A stretch of 64,000 nucleotides of DNA. Source: Antedon mediterranea (lineage: Eukaryota; Echinodermata; Crinoidea; Comatulida; Antedonidae). Position 1 is the stretch's first letter. Each line of letters begins with the position of its first letter. The stretch lies in NCBI RefSeq assembly GCF_964355755.1, contig NC_092671.1:23265070-23329069 (forward strand), read 5' to 3'. Shown piece after piece: positions 23,756 through 34,258 of this stretch. Under the pieces are notes generated by a model. It had not been told where the DNA came from, did no database searches, and saw only the letters and a program-made list of their open reading frames with translations. A program made the translations under genes and the position numbers.

Positions 23756-24590
23756 GATGTTAATGATATAAATGTTTAAAAAAATCAAATCCTGCAGGTT
23801 AAACTATTTCTTTTTACCTCATAAAAAGATATAGTTTTAATTAGATTTACACAAATAATACATTTTTCATATGTATTTATTATCTAACATGACTATTAAA
23901 TAATTAATAAGGAAGGTTTAATTATCTATAAAATAAATCTATTTTCATCATAATCGGTTAAGTATTTAATGAGTTACAACCTAGTATATAGTGGGTCAGT
24001 TTTTGTGCATATGTGAAAAAAAAAAAAAAAATATGGCTTTTTGCCTTAATTAACATAATAAATATGATATATCGCACATTTTTCTGAATTTTTTGCTAAA
24101 ATTCTATATTTTTGCTTAAAAAAGGTTATTTCATTACAGTAAAGTTAAAATAAAATTATTTTATTGAATAGATAATGTAAATAGCTATTAATCAACATTA
24201 TTTTCAACAAAATACATCAAATATTTATTAAGTTATGGACAATAAAGTGCATCACTATAAAATGGCGGCCATTTTTGACGCCATCTTGGATTTCAGGGTG
24301 ACCGCAGTAAATTTGCAACGGCACACCTCGTGATTATTTTGTCTCAGGGTATTAGCTAACAAAAAAAGTTGGTGTGCTGAGTGTGTAGAAACATGGCAAT
24401 AGGACCTCTCTATACAAGCTATTGGACCTCCGCTTATACATTAATTTAGCCAAATAATAGACCCAACCTAAAGTGTGTGTTACTGTGCGACTATACTGTC
24501 AATATAATGAAGAAAATAAAAAAATAAATATAAACAATTACTGACACATGTAATAAACCTTTTATCTCTTTTTGAGATTTGTGTTGTACG
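23756..24590. other. Gene-free AT-rich stretch
   Basis: A poly(A) run lies at 24017-24031. An ATGGCGGCCATTTTTGACGC palindromic patch is near 24262. No supported gene or element boundary is seen. Confidence 0.5.
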
Positions 24591-24960
24591 TTTTCACGCT
24601 GCTGCTCTAGCCCGCTACGTCCCATTAGGACTACTCAATCAGAAGCTAAAGCAAGCAGCAGTTATAGTTCTAAGGACGACAGTTTTGCGAAAATGGAAAC
24701 TCCCCTATAATTTATTGATTCCAGCTGCTACAGTAGACCCAAAAAAACTTCTGGGAAAAGAGTCTATTAGGACATATGTCATGCTAAAATTACAAATCCC
24801 AAAGCATTTCTGGTATATTCACTGTCAGATATTCATTGAATTATTATCGAAACAGTCCATTCAAGTTTGTGTTTGTAATAGGATACTTCACACTTGAAAT
24901 ATCTAGGGTGATGAAGTGACCCCCAGACTTGACCTTAGCAATAAAATTAACTAAGGCTAT
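24591..24960 (+). repeat. Repeat A, 5' part
   Basis: It starts TTCACGCTGCTGCTCTAGCC and runs to AATAAAATTAACTAA. It is nearly identical to 31616-31985. The matching 3' tail lies 2.4 kb away at 27357-27482, which suggests later insertions split the copy. The 70-codon frame at 24685-24897 differs from the sister copy by indels and is not coding. Confidence 0.85.
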
Positions 24961-25683
24961 GTTCAGACCCATGGCGTTAGACCGTTTTAGCGTACAACGT
25001 TACTAGCAAGGTCACATTACAAACCGCAGAGAAAAAAATGAGGTGTTCAGACCCATAGCGTACGATTATCGTTACAACGGAAGTGCGCCATTCAGGTTGT
25101 TTCTAGTTGCATATTCATGTGCTCTTTACCCACGTGTTTTCATCATTATTTCCACTGTATATAGGCCTAGATCTCAGCCCTAAAACAATGATGACAAAAT
25201 TTGCCGTAAATAAAACATACCTCAGCATTTATTTAAGAAAAATATACTAAAGCCAAATTTCTGTTTCTATTGTTTTTATTTTGTATTAAAAAACATTTTC
25301 CCCAGGCTCTTGTGTTACGAAAATAAAGCAGGCCTCCTAATGATGAAGAAAAAATTGATTGTGATTAGTCTATCCAGTCCAGTCAAAGATATATATTCTT
25401 TGGTCCAGTCTGTTGAAAATAACCCTTAACTTGCTAATAAAAAAAACACAGCTCCCCTTGATTGTTTACTGAATTTTTTAGGAGTTAGGGGGTTTTCAGC
25501 ATAAAACTTGTCCAGTCTAGTCTGCCTTGTATATGAATGAGTGACTTGACGTCCCACTTTAGTCTTTTAGCTTGAATGAAATGCGTGAATGGCTCTAGCC
25601 TAGGCCTAAAAGCGGACGGGATCGTAGTCCCTATGTTTAAATACAAGGTGCATGTATTTATGCCATTTGTTAGAAAATATAAT
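24961..25683. other. Insert between the two halves of repeat A, no gene
   Basis: GTTCAGACCCAT occurs at about 24965 and 25042, with GCGTACAACG and GCGTACGAT words. Matching GCGTACGACGC words occur near 27265 and 27320 at the other side of the insert. These could be the ends of an eroded DNA transposon of about 2.4 kb that now contains the MITE at 25684 and the Helentron-like element at 26533. Boundaries are not clean. Confidence 0.35.
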
Positions 25684-26457
25684 GGCGCTACTGCAGTTTC
25701 GCACCACACCGTTATATCTTCGATTTCTCACCTAAATTTTTCTTTTTCACACTCACAACATAATATTATGTAACATGTTTATACGATTCGACCACTTACG
25801 AAGTAATTTTTTTTAAATAACAATACTTTTCAAAACATTTTAAACAATACTGAACTCGATGTCAACACACTGCGAAATGTTCGCCATCTTATATTTATCA
25901 CTTAATTGCCAGAATGTATGCTTCATTTTCCCCAAAAAATGTAGAAACTATAGAGGCCAGTGTAATAAAATCCGATTACACATATATAGGCCTAGGCCTA
26001 TTTAGTTTTGAAAGGCAAGAAATATTTTCAGCTGGCGAAAGAGAGGTTTAATTAATATTTCATTATTAATATTAGTATTATTATTCATATTAATAGGTCC
26101 TATCAATGTTTTATGTACAGACTCATATCGTCGCCGTTTTGATATGTACAGTGAGCTAGCTGGTTCTTTATATTATAAAAACCACTCTTTGCAGTTTAAA
26201 AATAAAAACAGAAAATAAAACATGCATTGATTTCTGGCAATTTTCTGATTCTAAAATGGCCACAGTTCGATCGAGGTATTCGCGGAAATAGAGCTGTTTT
26301 GAAAGGCATTTTTTATTGTGATAAAGGTAAATATAACGGTGGCTAAATCATGGAAACATGTTACATAATGGCCCAAAATTGTATGATGTGGGTGTGAGAA
26401 AAAAATTAAGCGATAAATCGAAGATTTAACAGTGTGGTGCGAAACTGCAGTAGCGCC
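25684..26457. mobile_element. 774-bp MITE with 8-bp target duplication AATATAAT
   Basis: The termini read GGCGCTACTGCAGTTTCGCA inward and continue CCACAC(C/T)GTTA.ATCTTCGATTT, about 45 bp inverted at both ends. AATATAAT lies directly outside each end (25676-25683 and 26458-26465). An 8-bp duplication fits hAT or P-type elements; the superfamily is inferred from that alone. No transposase ORF. Confidence 0.9.
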
Positions 26458-26532
26458 AATATAATGGTAATCAGTTGGTGGTGGTTTGTAGCCTTTGTAT
26501 AACAGTTGTATTTGTAGTCTAGTTAGGTCTTA

Positions 26533-27125
26533 TTACCTCCGCCAAGGAGGTTATGTTTTCACCCCTGTATGTTGTGTGTGTGTTTGTGTGTGTGTTTGTG
26601 TGTGTGTCTGTGAACAGCCTGGAGGCCACAGTTTTTATCCGATTCTAACCAAATTTGGACACAATGATCTATGCCCAAAAAGCTCGGACGAGTTCGAATT
26701 TGAGGGGGAAAGGTCATAGGTCAAGGTCACAACTAACAAAAAACTATTTTACTGCCTAGAGACCACAGTTTTGATCCGATTCTCACCAAACTTAGCCACA
26801 ATGATCAATGACACATCATATAATTGTGGTTAAATTTTTAAGGGTCAGGGTCAAAGATCAAGGTCCACAAAAAAAAAAAAAATAAATAAAAAAATAATAA
26901 AAAAAAAAAACCCCTCAGTGGGACTTGAACCAGCTATCTCAACTGTGAGAGGCTGGATACATAACCATTACACCACACTGTCATCCACAACTTTGTAGTG
27001 TGCAGTTAACATATTTACACTTAGAACTAATAAAAAAAAATGTAAAAAAAAAAATATTCAGGGGGCATTTTATGTAGGGGAATTTTACAGTAGGCGGAGG
27101 TTTGTACTCTCGGAGTACCCTCTAG
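26533..27125 (+). mobile_element. 593-bp Helentron-like non-autonomous element, intact copy
   Basis: The 5' subterminal ACCTCCGCC (26535-26543) is mirrored by GGCGGAGGT (27093-27101). After that comes a hairpin, GTACTC-TCG-GAGTAC (27104-27118), then CTAG (27122-27125) followed by T. This is the arrangement described for Helitron2/Helentron elements, which insert between two Ts: here TA|TTACC at the 5' side and CTAG|TTTT at the 3' side. Inside are a TG-rich microsatellite (26572-26615), two similar blocks containing ATCCGATTCT.ACCAAA, a poly(A) stretch and a tRNA-like segment. A second copy with a LINE insertion lies at 36442-38102. Confidence 0.8.
26916..26980 (-). pseudogene. tRNA-like segment (tRNA-Glu-like) inside the Helentron-like element
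   Basis: Read on the minus strand, it has a box A TGGTGTAATGG (26965-26975) and box B GGTTCAAGTCC (26921-26931), both matching Pol III consensus. The ends CAGTG and CACTG pair as an acceptor stem. The anticodon region CTCTCAC would give CTC (Glu). It is only 65 bases and the anticodon stem is poor, so it is not a working tRNA. It is conserved in the copy at 37905-37969. Confidence 0.6.
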
Positions 27126-27344
27126 TTTTAATTTTATTCTGGCCTTTTTGTTATTGAAATCCATCTCACACATTGACGGTACAAGATGTTAGTCTAGGTC
27201 AAACCTTCGCGTCATAACAGGAAACGTTCTGATTGGATACAACGTTGACTTACAGTAGCGTCGTACGCTAAAATGGTACTATCAACCGTTTTCCACTACA
27301 ACGCTACAACCGTTGTACGACGCGTCGTACGCTAATCCCTAACT
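27126..27344. other. Gene-free; right side of the insert in repeat A
   Basis: It contains CGTCGTACGCTAA words near 27254 and 27322, and GACGCGTCGTACG, matching GCGTAC words near 24997-25065. No coding sequence. Confidence 0.35.
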
Positions 27345-27482
27345 GTTCAGACACACATTTTTTTTCAGGTAAAATAACTATTATGTGACAATAAAATGAT
27401 GACACATTTAAAAACATTTGAAATAAAAAATATTTTTTCAATAAGCCAGCAGCGTTTTTTGTAAGAAATATTTCTTGTTTAT
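27345..27482 (+). repeat. Repeat A, 3' tail
   Basis: TTTTTTTTCAGGTAAAATAA ... GCAGCGTTTTTTGTAAGAAA ... TTTCTTGTTTA is nearly identical to 32105-32220, the tail of the fuller copy. Confidence 0.8.
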
Positions 27483-27717
27483 ATCTAGAGAAATTAATGT
27501 GATTATATGTTATCGTATTATATCATATCAGGGCCTCCCTCAGATGAATGACTCCCCCGAAAAATAAAGAATCCGGCCATTTATTCGAATAAATAGGCTA
27601 CGCTATAATTTTTCATACCTTACCGTCTGAGTGGCAGATCAACGAATTCCCAACGAAATAAAAAAGAAAAACATAGGCCTATTTCTTTTATAGACGCAAG
27701 TGTTAATAATTCGTAAT
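27483..27717. other. Gene-free spacer
   Basis: No supported feature is seen in this short unique-looking stretch. Confidence 0.4.
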
Positions 27718-27921
27718 GTCAATTCGGCAATATGTCGACGAAATAGTTGTCGGCGAAATGTCTTGTCGGCCAGTTGTCTGTCGGTTAATTGTCTGTCGGC
27801 GAAATATCCTGTCGGCGAAATGTCCTGTCGACCAAATATCCTGTCGGCTAAATGTCTGGTCGGCAAAAGGTCTGTCGGCTAAATGTCTGTCAACGAAATG
27901 ACATTCGGCAAAATGTCCTAG
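27718..27921. repeat. Minisatellite, about 13 units of 15-16 bp, TGTCGGCGAAATGTCC
   Basis: Degenerate units keep a TCGG(C) core and AAAT spacer. Overlapping open frames on both strands here only reflect a period near 15. The array resembles the subrepeats at 41.0-42.6 kb in design but not in sequence. Confidence 0.9.
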
Positions 27922-28556
27922 TACCACTACATACACACTCTGAGAGAGAGAGTTGATCTAGGAGGAACACATGATTATCTGATGAGGAGATGCGTGGTGA
28001 GAGTGTGCAGGTGGGTGGGGGTTTTTGAGGCCGGTGGTCGAGCCAGTATCAATTATTCTGTTGTGTGGCAATGCCTGGTAGATTAAATGAACAGAATCAA
28101 TCATTTTTATTTTGCGTTAGAAATTGTTTCCACAATAAAGACGATGTAAATTCAAGGAAAAAGTATATGCCAAGACACAAAAGCATTTTACTAGGTTACG
28201 CTAGGCCTAGGCTATATGTTGCCATAGATTATACTTTATAGGCTAGGACTAATAATTAATTGTAATTTCATCAGGACTAGTGTGTAACCCAAATAATTGC
28301 ATTCTTCTGGGCATCATTTTTAGGTGCTCAGAAATCGATTGAAACAACCTATAAATTACTAGGAGCCGAATGAATGTTGCTACTAAAAAAATTGGTGTGG
28401 CTACCAAAAATTATTATGAGCCATCATAAAAATTTGATAGTGCTACCAAGTGAAAAAGTTAATTTGCTGCCCTGAAATGTGACTTTTCTACAGGAGAAAA
28501 GTTGTGGCCATGTCCTCGAGGGCCACGCCATGTTGTTTACCTTTGATATGTAATAT
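27922..28556. other. Gene-free stretch between two minisatellites
   Basis: AGAGAGAGAG at 27942-27951. No element ends, and no supported coding sequence. Confidence 0.4.
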
Positions 28557-28817
28557 AAACGGGTGCTGGTCAACCCGTACCCAAACCAACCCGTATCCAT
28601 GCCAACTCGTACCCAAATAATTGGTCAACTCGTACCCACTTTGGCTAACACGTACCCAAACCAACCCGTACCCATGCCAACTCGTACCTAAATATTTGGC
28701 TTACTCGTACCCAAGTATTTGGCTTACTCGTACCCATTATTTTGCTTACTCGTATCCATTATTTGGCTTACCCGTACCTATTTTTGGCTTACACGTACCC
28801 ATTATTTGGCATACTCG
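28557..28817. repeat. Minisatellite, about 11 units of 20-25 bp around ACTCGTACCCA
   Basis: Units such as TTGGCTTACTCGTACCCATT vary in length and spacer (ACCCGTACCCAAACCA, GCCAACTCGTACC). A 70-codon frame across it is a repeat artefact. Confidence 0.9.
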
Positions 28818-29284
28818 TAACCAATTTGAATAATTACTTGCAATGATTTGATCAGCTTTTGCCGTATGAATATTTTTATATTTAAATTGTTTTTTTATTT
28901 TACAGGTCTCGGTGAAATGTGTGCTAATAAAAATGACCATTGATTTGATTGTAAACTTCATTTAATTATTTGTTAACATTTAATTAAATGTAGTATTATA
29001 GTTTTATAAACGTATGTTTGATGTTTTTTTTTTATTTACGTAAAAAAATATTTGAACTGTTGTATATTTAGTATTACAATTCAATTAGGCCTAAGCCCAG
29101 GTAAAGTACCAACAACGTATAATTTTTATACTTATCAATTTTTATTCTTATCATCTAATTATCTTCCCTGATTACATTCGATCAAGTAATTATTATTTCT
29201 ATTGTATCAATGGTATATTTAAAATTGGTTGAATTAACACGCCCTGTTTTAAGCAAAAAGCCTGCAGGGCTATGGGGTTGAATT
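28818..29284. other. Gene-free AT-rich stretch
   Basis: Only AT-rich sequence and one CCTGCAGGGC palindromic patch near 29263 are seen. Confidence 0.4.
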
Positions 29285-29760
29285 ACTTGTGTTACGTGTT
29301 TTTGCTGACCGGGATTAACCTTTTTTTATAAAAAAAAAGGCATTTATAGGACGTCAAAGAGACGACTCAGTAATGACATATGATCGCTTTTCATATATTT
29401 TATTTATTAATAATTCAGTGAAAGGCAATTAAACATTTTGGCAGATTTTCTTCTATAACAGCTACGTGTTTTTGCTCACTGAGGATTCCTCTTATATTTT
29501 AAAAAAAACGCATTTGTAAGGGTCCATTTGTAGTGTGTCCAAAAATAGACAACGCAATGTGGCGTATGATCGTTTTCTATTTATTTTTTTCCTTAAATAA
29601 TTCAGTAAAAGTATCTGTTTGTTTACGGTAATTAAACATTTTTGGTAGATGTTTCCTCAATAACTTACAGCTACGTGTTTTTGCTGACGAGGGATTCAAT
29701 TTTTTTTTTTAAATACGCATTCTATAATGTGTCAATTAAGACAAATGAATGAACTACAAT
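29285..29760. repeat. Three diverged tandem units of about 170-210 bp
   Basis: TACGTGTTTTTGCT starts at 29293, 29463 and 29672. Each is followed by a GGATT word, a T/A-rich hinge and CGCATT(T/C) or GGCATTT. Each unit also carries a GATCGTTTTC-like word and an AATTCAGT(A/G)AA word. Confidence 0.7.
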
Positions 29761-30958
29761 CGTTTTTCGATGGCAACGGATGTCGTCTTATTTACTAAAA
29801 TAATATAAACGTTCTGAAGGCCTACGTACACTTGTCTGACTAATTCCGTGTACTACTATTCGTAGTAAATAATAGATTAATAACTATTCATAAATGAAAA
29901 AAAAAAGAATGCAGCACAGCCGACCACTGACATCTTCCATGTAAAACAGCACCCTCAAGTATTAACTTGACCAAATACAACGTACCCAAATACGATGAAA
30001 GCTGTATTCATATACAGTAAACCTGACATATCAGATGCATGATGGGCATGAAATATTTTTTCAAACAAAGGTCAGTTTGTTGAAGCCTAGCTTTTTACAA
30101 ACATAAGTTTCCGACACATTTTCGTCTAATTTTTTGCAAGCTACACATCTGAGATGGCAGACTAAGCTCCCGATAAACGCCGGTGCTCGCAAGAATGCAA
30201 ATTCCAAGTCACTTTCGGGATGTTTTTTTTAACATTCTCAATGAACAAACAGCAGCGACGACGCTGTCGGGGCAGCTCCCGGTAGGCCTAGGCCCCACAT
30301 GGTCATCGTCGGATGAGTCCGTCTACTAATTTATTCGTAATTTCGAAATCGGTCATTCATAATGGTTAGGTTTTGTCTCATTTTGAAGAGAAGAAATAGG
30401 TTCTGATGAAGAGATATAGTTTTATTCATGAATTATTTAGCAATTTTATGCATTTGGTAGTCAAAGATAAATTTAAAAATGTTGAATAGTTTTCCTAAAA
30501 TTTTTCTAAAATTTTCATTTTCATTTTCATTTCCTTGGCATTATTTTTTGAATTTCTGTCTCTAGAAAATAAATTATGGTTAATTATGTGACATGTGCTT
30601 TTTAGGTCCCAGGGAGAAAAATAAACTTAGGGGTCAATGGGTTAAATGCCTATCATAACATTCCAACAAGCTCATGTTCAACTAGTAGCAGCCTAGCCGA
30701 TTCAAAATCATCTCTGTAACAACACATAAATCCTGTCACCCACTGGATGTACAAAAAAAAACACCTAAAAACACCTTATCAATGGGAGATGATCAGGTTG
30801 CTAAAACAAAAGTGATTTGAGAGTACTGTAGTTAGTAGTCTTTCAAAGGATTAATGGAAGAAAAAAAAGAAAAAAAGAAAAAAGTAAAAAAGGAAATAGA
30901 AAACAGAATCCATTCAGCTCCGGCAGGAAAGATATTAAAGCCGGCACTAAATGTTTAC
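29761..30958. other. Gene-free, downstream of the RING exon on its strand
   Basis: Further exons of the minus-strand RING gene could lie here, but none can be supported from splice sites and frame. Poly(A)-rich AAAAGAAAAAAAGAAAAAAG near 30860 forms the intron just after the exon. Confidence 0.35.
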
Positions 30959-31103
30959 CTTTATTGGTACATATAGGACATTCCTCAGTGGCAAACATAC
31001 ATGTGAAGCATCTTGCATGTCCACACGAATCTGTTAATCTGCGTTTTTTACCTCGATCATATGGTTGTTGACAAACAGGACATTCAATTGGATTTTCTTC
31101 CAT
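30959..31103 (-). CDS. RING-finger (C3HC4) exon, possible first coding exon of a host gene
   Basis: The exon begins directly after an acceptor (TTCATTGTAG) with ATG at 31103-31101 and ends at a donor (AAAG|GTAAAC). It is 145 nt, leaving phase 1. Its 48 codons hold a complete C3HC4 RING: C8, C11, C27, H29, C32, C35, C42 and C45, with the core SCGHARCFTC. RING domains bind two zinc ions and usually act in E3 ubiquitin ligases. The coding part is intact and free of stops, unlike the transposon remnants around it, so it is the best candidate for a host gene piece. Neighbouring exons were not found. A retrogene or pseudogene fragment is possible but unlikely given the splice sites. The gene itself is not recognised. 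Confidence 0.65.
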
Positions 31104-31615
31104 CTACAATGAATATTTATACAGTTATTAATTGTGATAATATTCTCCAACTGTATAGTACCAGTAAGAATTACTACCCCTTTTTGGAACACGAATGGCG
31201 TGTTCGTGTAATTTGCTTCCAGGGTACCTTTACTTGGTGCTATGAATGCTATTTAATTTATCACGCTGCTGCTTAGCCCGCTACGTCACAAGAGATGACT
31301 CATTTATAAGCTGAAAGCATGCAGTAGTTATAGTACTAGACACTGACGTTTTTGCTAAAATACAATAAGAAGTAAAATACAATAAGAATTCATACTTTGA
31401 TATGTCATAATTGTGCAAAAAAAAATACTGAATCTGTAAATGATGATGTGCTTATTATTGCTAAGGTCAAGTCTAGGGGTCACTTCATCAAGCCTAGATG
31501 CTTCAAGTGTCAACAAATTGTATCCTATTACAACCAAAAACTTTACTATTATTACTGTATGAACTGTTTTGATAATAATTCAATGATTATCTGACAGCGA
31601 ATTACAGTATTATTT
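31104..31615. repeat. Fragments of repeat A in both orientations
   Basis: 31259-31375 (TCACGCTGCTGCTTAGCCCG ...) matches the start of repeat A, closest to the copy at 55697. 31445-31540 is the reverse complement of its later part (CTAAGGTCAAGTCTAGGGGT, CACTTCATCA). The pair forms a loose inverted repeat just upstream of the RING exon. The short frames here are not coding. Confidence 0.65.
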
Positions 31616-32222
31616 TCACGCTGCTGCTCTAGCCCGCTACGTCCCATTAGGACTACTCAATCAGAAGCTAAAGCAAGCAGCAGTTATAGTTCTAAGGACA
31701 GACAGTTTTGTGAAAATGGAAACTCCACTATGATTTATTGATTCCAGCTGCTACAGTAGACCCAAAAAACGTCTGGGAAAGAGTCTATTAGGACATGTCA
31801 TGCATGCTAAAATTACAAATCCCTAAGCATTTCTGGTATATTCACTGTCAGATATTCATTGAATTATTATAGAAACAGTCCATTAAAGTTTGTGTTTGTA
31901 ATAGGATACTTCACAATTGAAATATCTACAGTAGGGTGATGAAGTGACCCCCAGATTTGACCTTAGCAATAAAATTAACTAAAGTGACAGAAATTGAGTA
32001 TTCACTTCTGTAACAAAAAAATAATATTTATTCACATATAAAAAAAGTAAAGAAACCCAAAAACCATTGTCTGACAGACAATTTAAGTATTTGTTGCTTT
32101 AAATTACATTTTTTTCAGGTAAAATAACTATTATGTGACAATAAAATGATAAACAGTTGAAATAAAAAATATTTTTCAATAAGCGAGCAGCGTTTTTTGT
32201 AAGAAATATTTCTTGTTTTAGA
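31616..32222 (+). repeat. Repeat A, fullest copy (about 607 bp)
   Basis: It runs from TTCACGCTGCTGCTCTAGCC to AAGAAATATTTCTTGTTTTA. It joins the two parts that are separated at 24591-24960 and 27345-27482. No terminal inverted repeats, ORF or poly(A) tail stand out, so the class is unknown. Confidence 0.8.
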
Positions 32223-32299
32223 TTGAGAGTCAAATGGGACTCATTGTAAATACCAAAAAATAATGTTTTGATTATTTGACACTGAATTATTATAACTAT

Positions 32300-33440
32300 C
32301 TAGTTCATGACCACAGATGGTTCTCGAATACATAGTAATTTCAGCGTAAAAAAACTGGCAAATTCAAATGTACGTACGGCAGGACTATAAAACATTGTCA
32401 TTTACAGAAACAAATAAATAGACACAATGATTTATGTAGTCAACCAAAATTAGCACCAAGAAACTTGTCACAAAATGAGTCGAAATTTGTTACTTGGACT
32501 CATTTAAACAAACCCAATTTTGTTAAATTATTCTTTATATTTCTTTATTATCCAATCAGTAACGAAATATTTTTTTTATAGGCCTATAAATAATATACCA
32601 CTAAATAGAGTAAAACATTTCCGATTTAATACTTCATTAAAACTATCACTGTCTCATGGTCGATTGAAATAGTAAAGTACATTTAAAGACCACTAATACG
32701 TTTATATTTTTGTAATTATTAATTAATACAAACGTTGAGAAACAACTGACAGTAATAAAGTATTATATTATTATGTGTTTATAATCTAAAAGTAGGGGCT
32801 ACCCACACTCACGGTGATAAAGTTTATTAGTATATTTGTTTATATTATATCTAACAGTACCAACACACTTTTGATTCAAATGGCGATCAAAAGTGGTTAA
32901 TACCTATTTGCAGTATTGTATAGCATTACAATACTATTTCTGTTTATTCTCCAAGGGTCTATAAATTTACCTACTTGTGTTAAACCATGGAGGTATGCAA
33001 TAATTTGGAATGTTCCATTCATTGCAAATCAATACATTTCTATAAACGTATATTAAATCTATCAAAATAGTATTTTTTAAAGAAAATCATTCAACATTAT
33101 GATGCTGTACTCGAGCTGTTCAACCGGTTTTCAGCCATTAAAAACAGTTATCGTAGGAGGAGATAGGAAAATGCGAAGCATCCTCGTATTATTGTATGCG
33201 GGTATTTTTCACGATGGACATGTATTAGACAGTGTATACCACGATCGGAAAACACCCCTATTTGGGGCAAATCGTTGAACCTAAATTCGTTTTAATTGTC
33301 AATAACTAATTATCTGACTCAATTTAATTAGTAAACAGGGTTACATCAGGTGGTTAAAATCAGTACCGAAAGTACGAACCAACTTTATATACCATCGAGT
33401 AAACATTCTAGAAGTAACGCGCGATTTACCGAATTTTGGG
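32300..33440 (-). mobile_element. Helentron-like element, reverse copy of 7250-8637
   Basis: From CTAG near 32300 (CTATCTAGTTCATGACCACA) to about 33440 it is the reverse complement of 7253-8600, sharing ATAAATTTACCTACTTGTGT, AACACCCCTATTTGGGGCAA and TCGTAGGAGGAGATAGGAAA. The terminal hairpin has been lost here. The minus-strand frame at 33341-33658 runs through it into the next insert and is not credible. Confidence 0.65.
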
Positions 33441-33484
33441 ACGTACCTGGCTAAAGCAGCAGCGTGAAAACAAATCTTGCATAA

Positions 33485-33695
33485 AGTAGTGTTACTTACA
33501 AATAATAATAATGAGCAAATTACAAGTGATAAAGACACTGCAAACCAATTTAATAAACATTTTTCTTCACTTTTTGAAAAACTTACTATATCTCCTACTA
33601 CTTTAACCGTAACATAAATACTACTGTAAATCTGAATACTTTTAAATTTGATATTCACCAGAATTTTTTTTTAATGGAATTAATACAATTTCTAA
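33485..33695 (+). pseudogene. LINE fragment (region between endonuclease and reverse transcriptase)
   Basis: The plus-strand frame from about 33493 reads TSDKDTANQFNKHFSSLFEK, followed by stops. This resembles the stretch just before the reverse transcriptase domain in non-LTR elements (compare SRFNEFFMNVAS in the LINE at 60.5 kb). Only about 40 codons are readable. Confidence 0.5.
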
Positions 33696-33698
33696 CAA

Positions 33699-34020
33699 CT
33701 AGATGGTATGCTCGCTTTCCCTCGCATACCATCAAGGGGTCCCCACAGATGGTTCTCTAATACAATAGAACCCACGGGGACAAACAAAAACGGGAGTGTC
33801 CCCTTAATTGGGGTATTCGTAAATAAAGACAAAGTAACAAATACTGGATACCATAAAGAACAATTAATTGATTTGGACTCAAGAAATTGAGGAGAAATGG
33901 AAATTTAACTACGGAGATTGGGCGGCACGGGGGGGTGGTGATGGAAACGCAGTAATAAAGTTGATTGTATTTATACAGTATAAGAACCACACTAAATAAA
34001 TACAGTAAGACATTCACCAT
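33699..34020 (-). mobile_element. Diverged Helentron-like end with hairpin
   Basis: CTAGATGGTATG ... CATACCATC (33699-33738) is a variant of the hairpin at 8601. It is followed by CCCCACAGATGGTTCTC and, further in, TAAATAAATACAGTAAGACA, as in the family at 7250 and 57211. The middle is diverged. Confidence 0.5.
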
Positions 34021-34258
34021 TCGGAAACGCTAGCTCTTATTTATTAACAAATTAAACTGTAGTCTACTTCTTATTAAGCTAGGGATTATTAGACAGTTTG
34101 CTAAATATTTAGGGCTAATCATCGGTTGCGATGTTAAAATTCCTGGAAACATTTGTGTGAACAAAACTAATTTCTGTCAATGGTCATGAGTACAGTAGAA
34201 GAACCTTCATTTATGTACAGTACAGGACCAAAAGGCATACGTAAAACATATAATCTGG
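34021..34258. other. Spacer before the left inverted arm
   Basis: No feature is supported. Confidence 0.4.

Noticed and set aside
26495-26719. Open frame with a cysteine-valine run (and its twin at 36243-36641)
   Set aside because: The run is a translated TG microsatellite inside a repeat; the same frame recurs only because the element is duplicated.
27639-27936. Overlapping frames on both strands
   Set aside because: They result from a 15-16-bp minisatellite, which keeps frames open.
33341-33658. 105-codon minus-strand frame
   Set aside because: It crosses the junction of a Helentron-like remnant and a LINE fragment, and the part shared with 7253-7444 is non-coding repeat.
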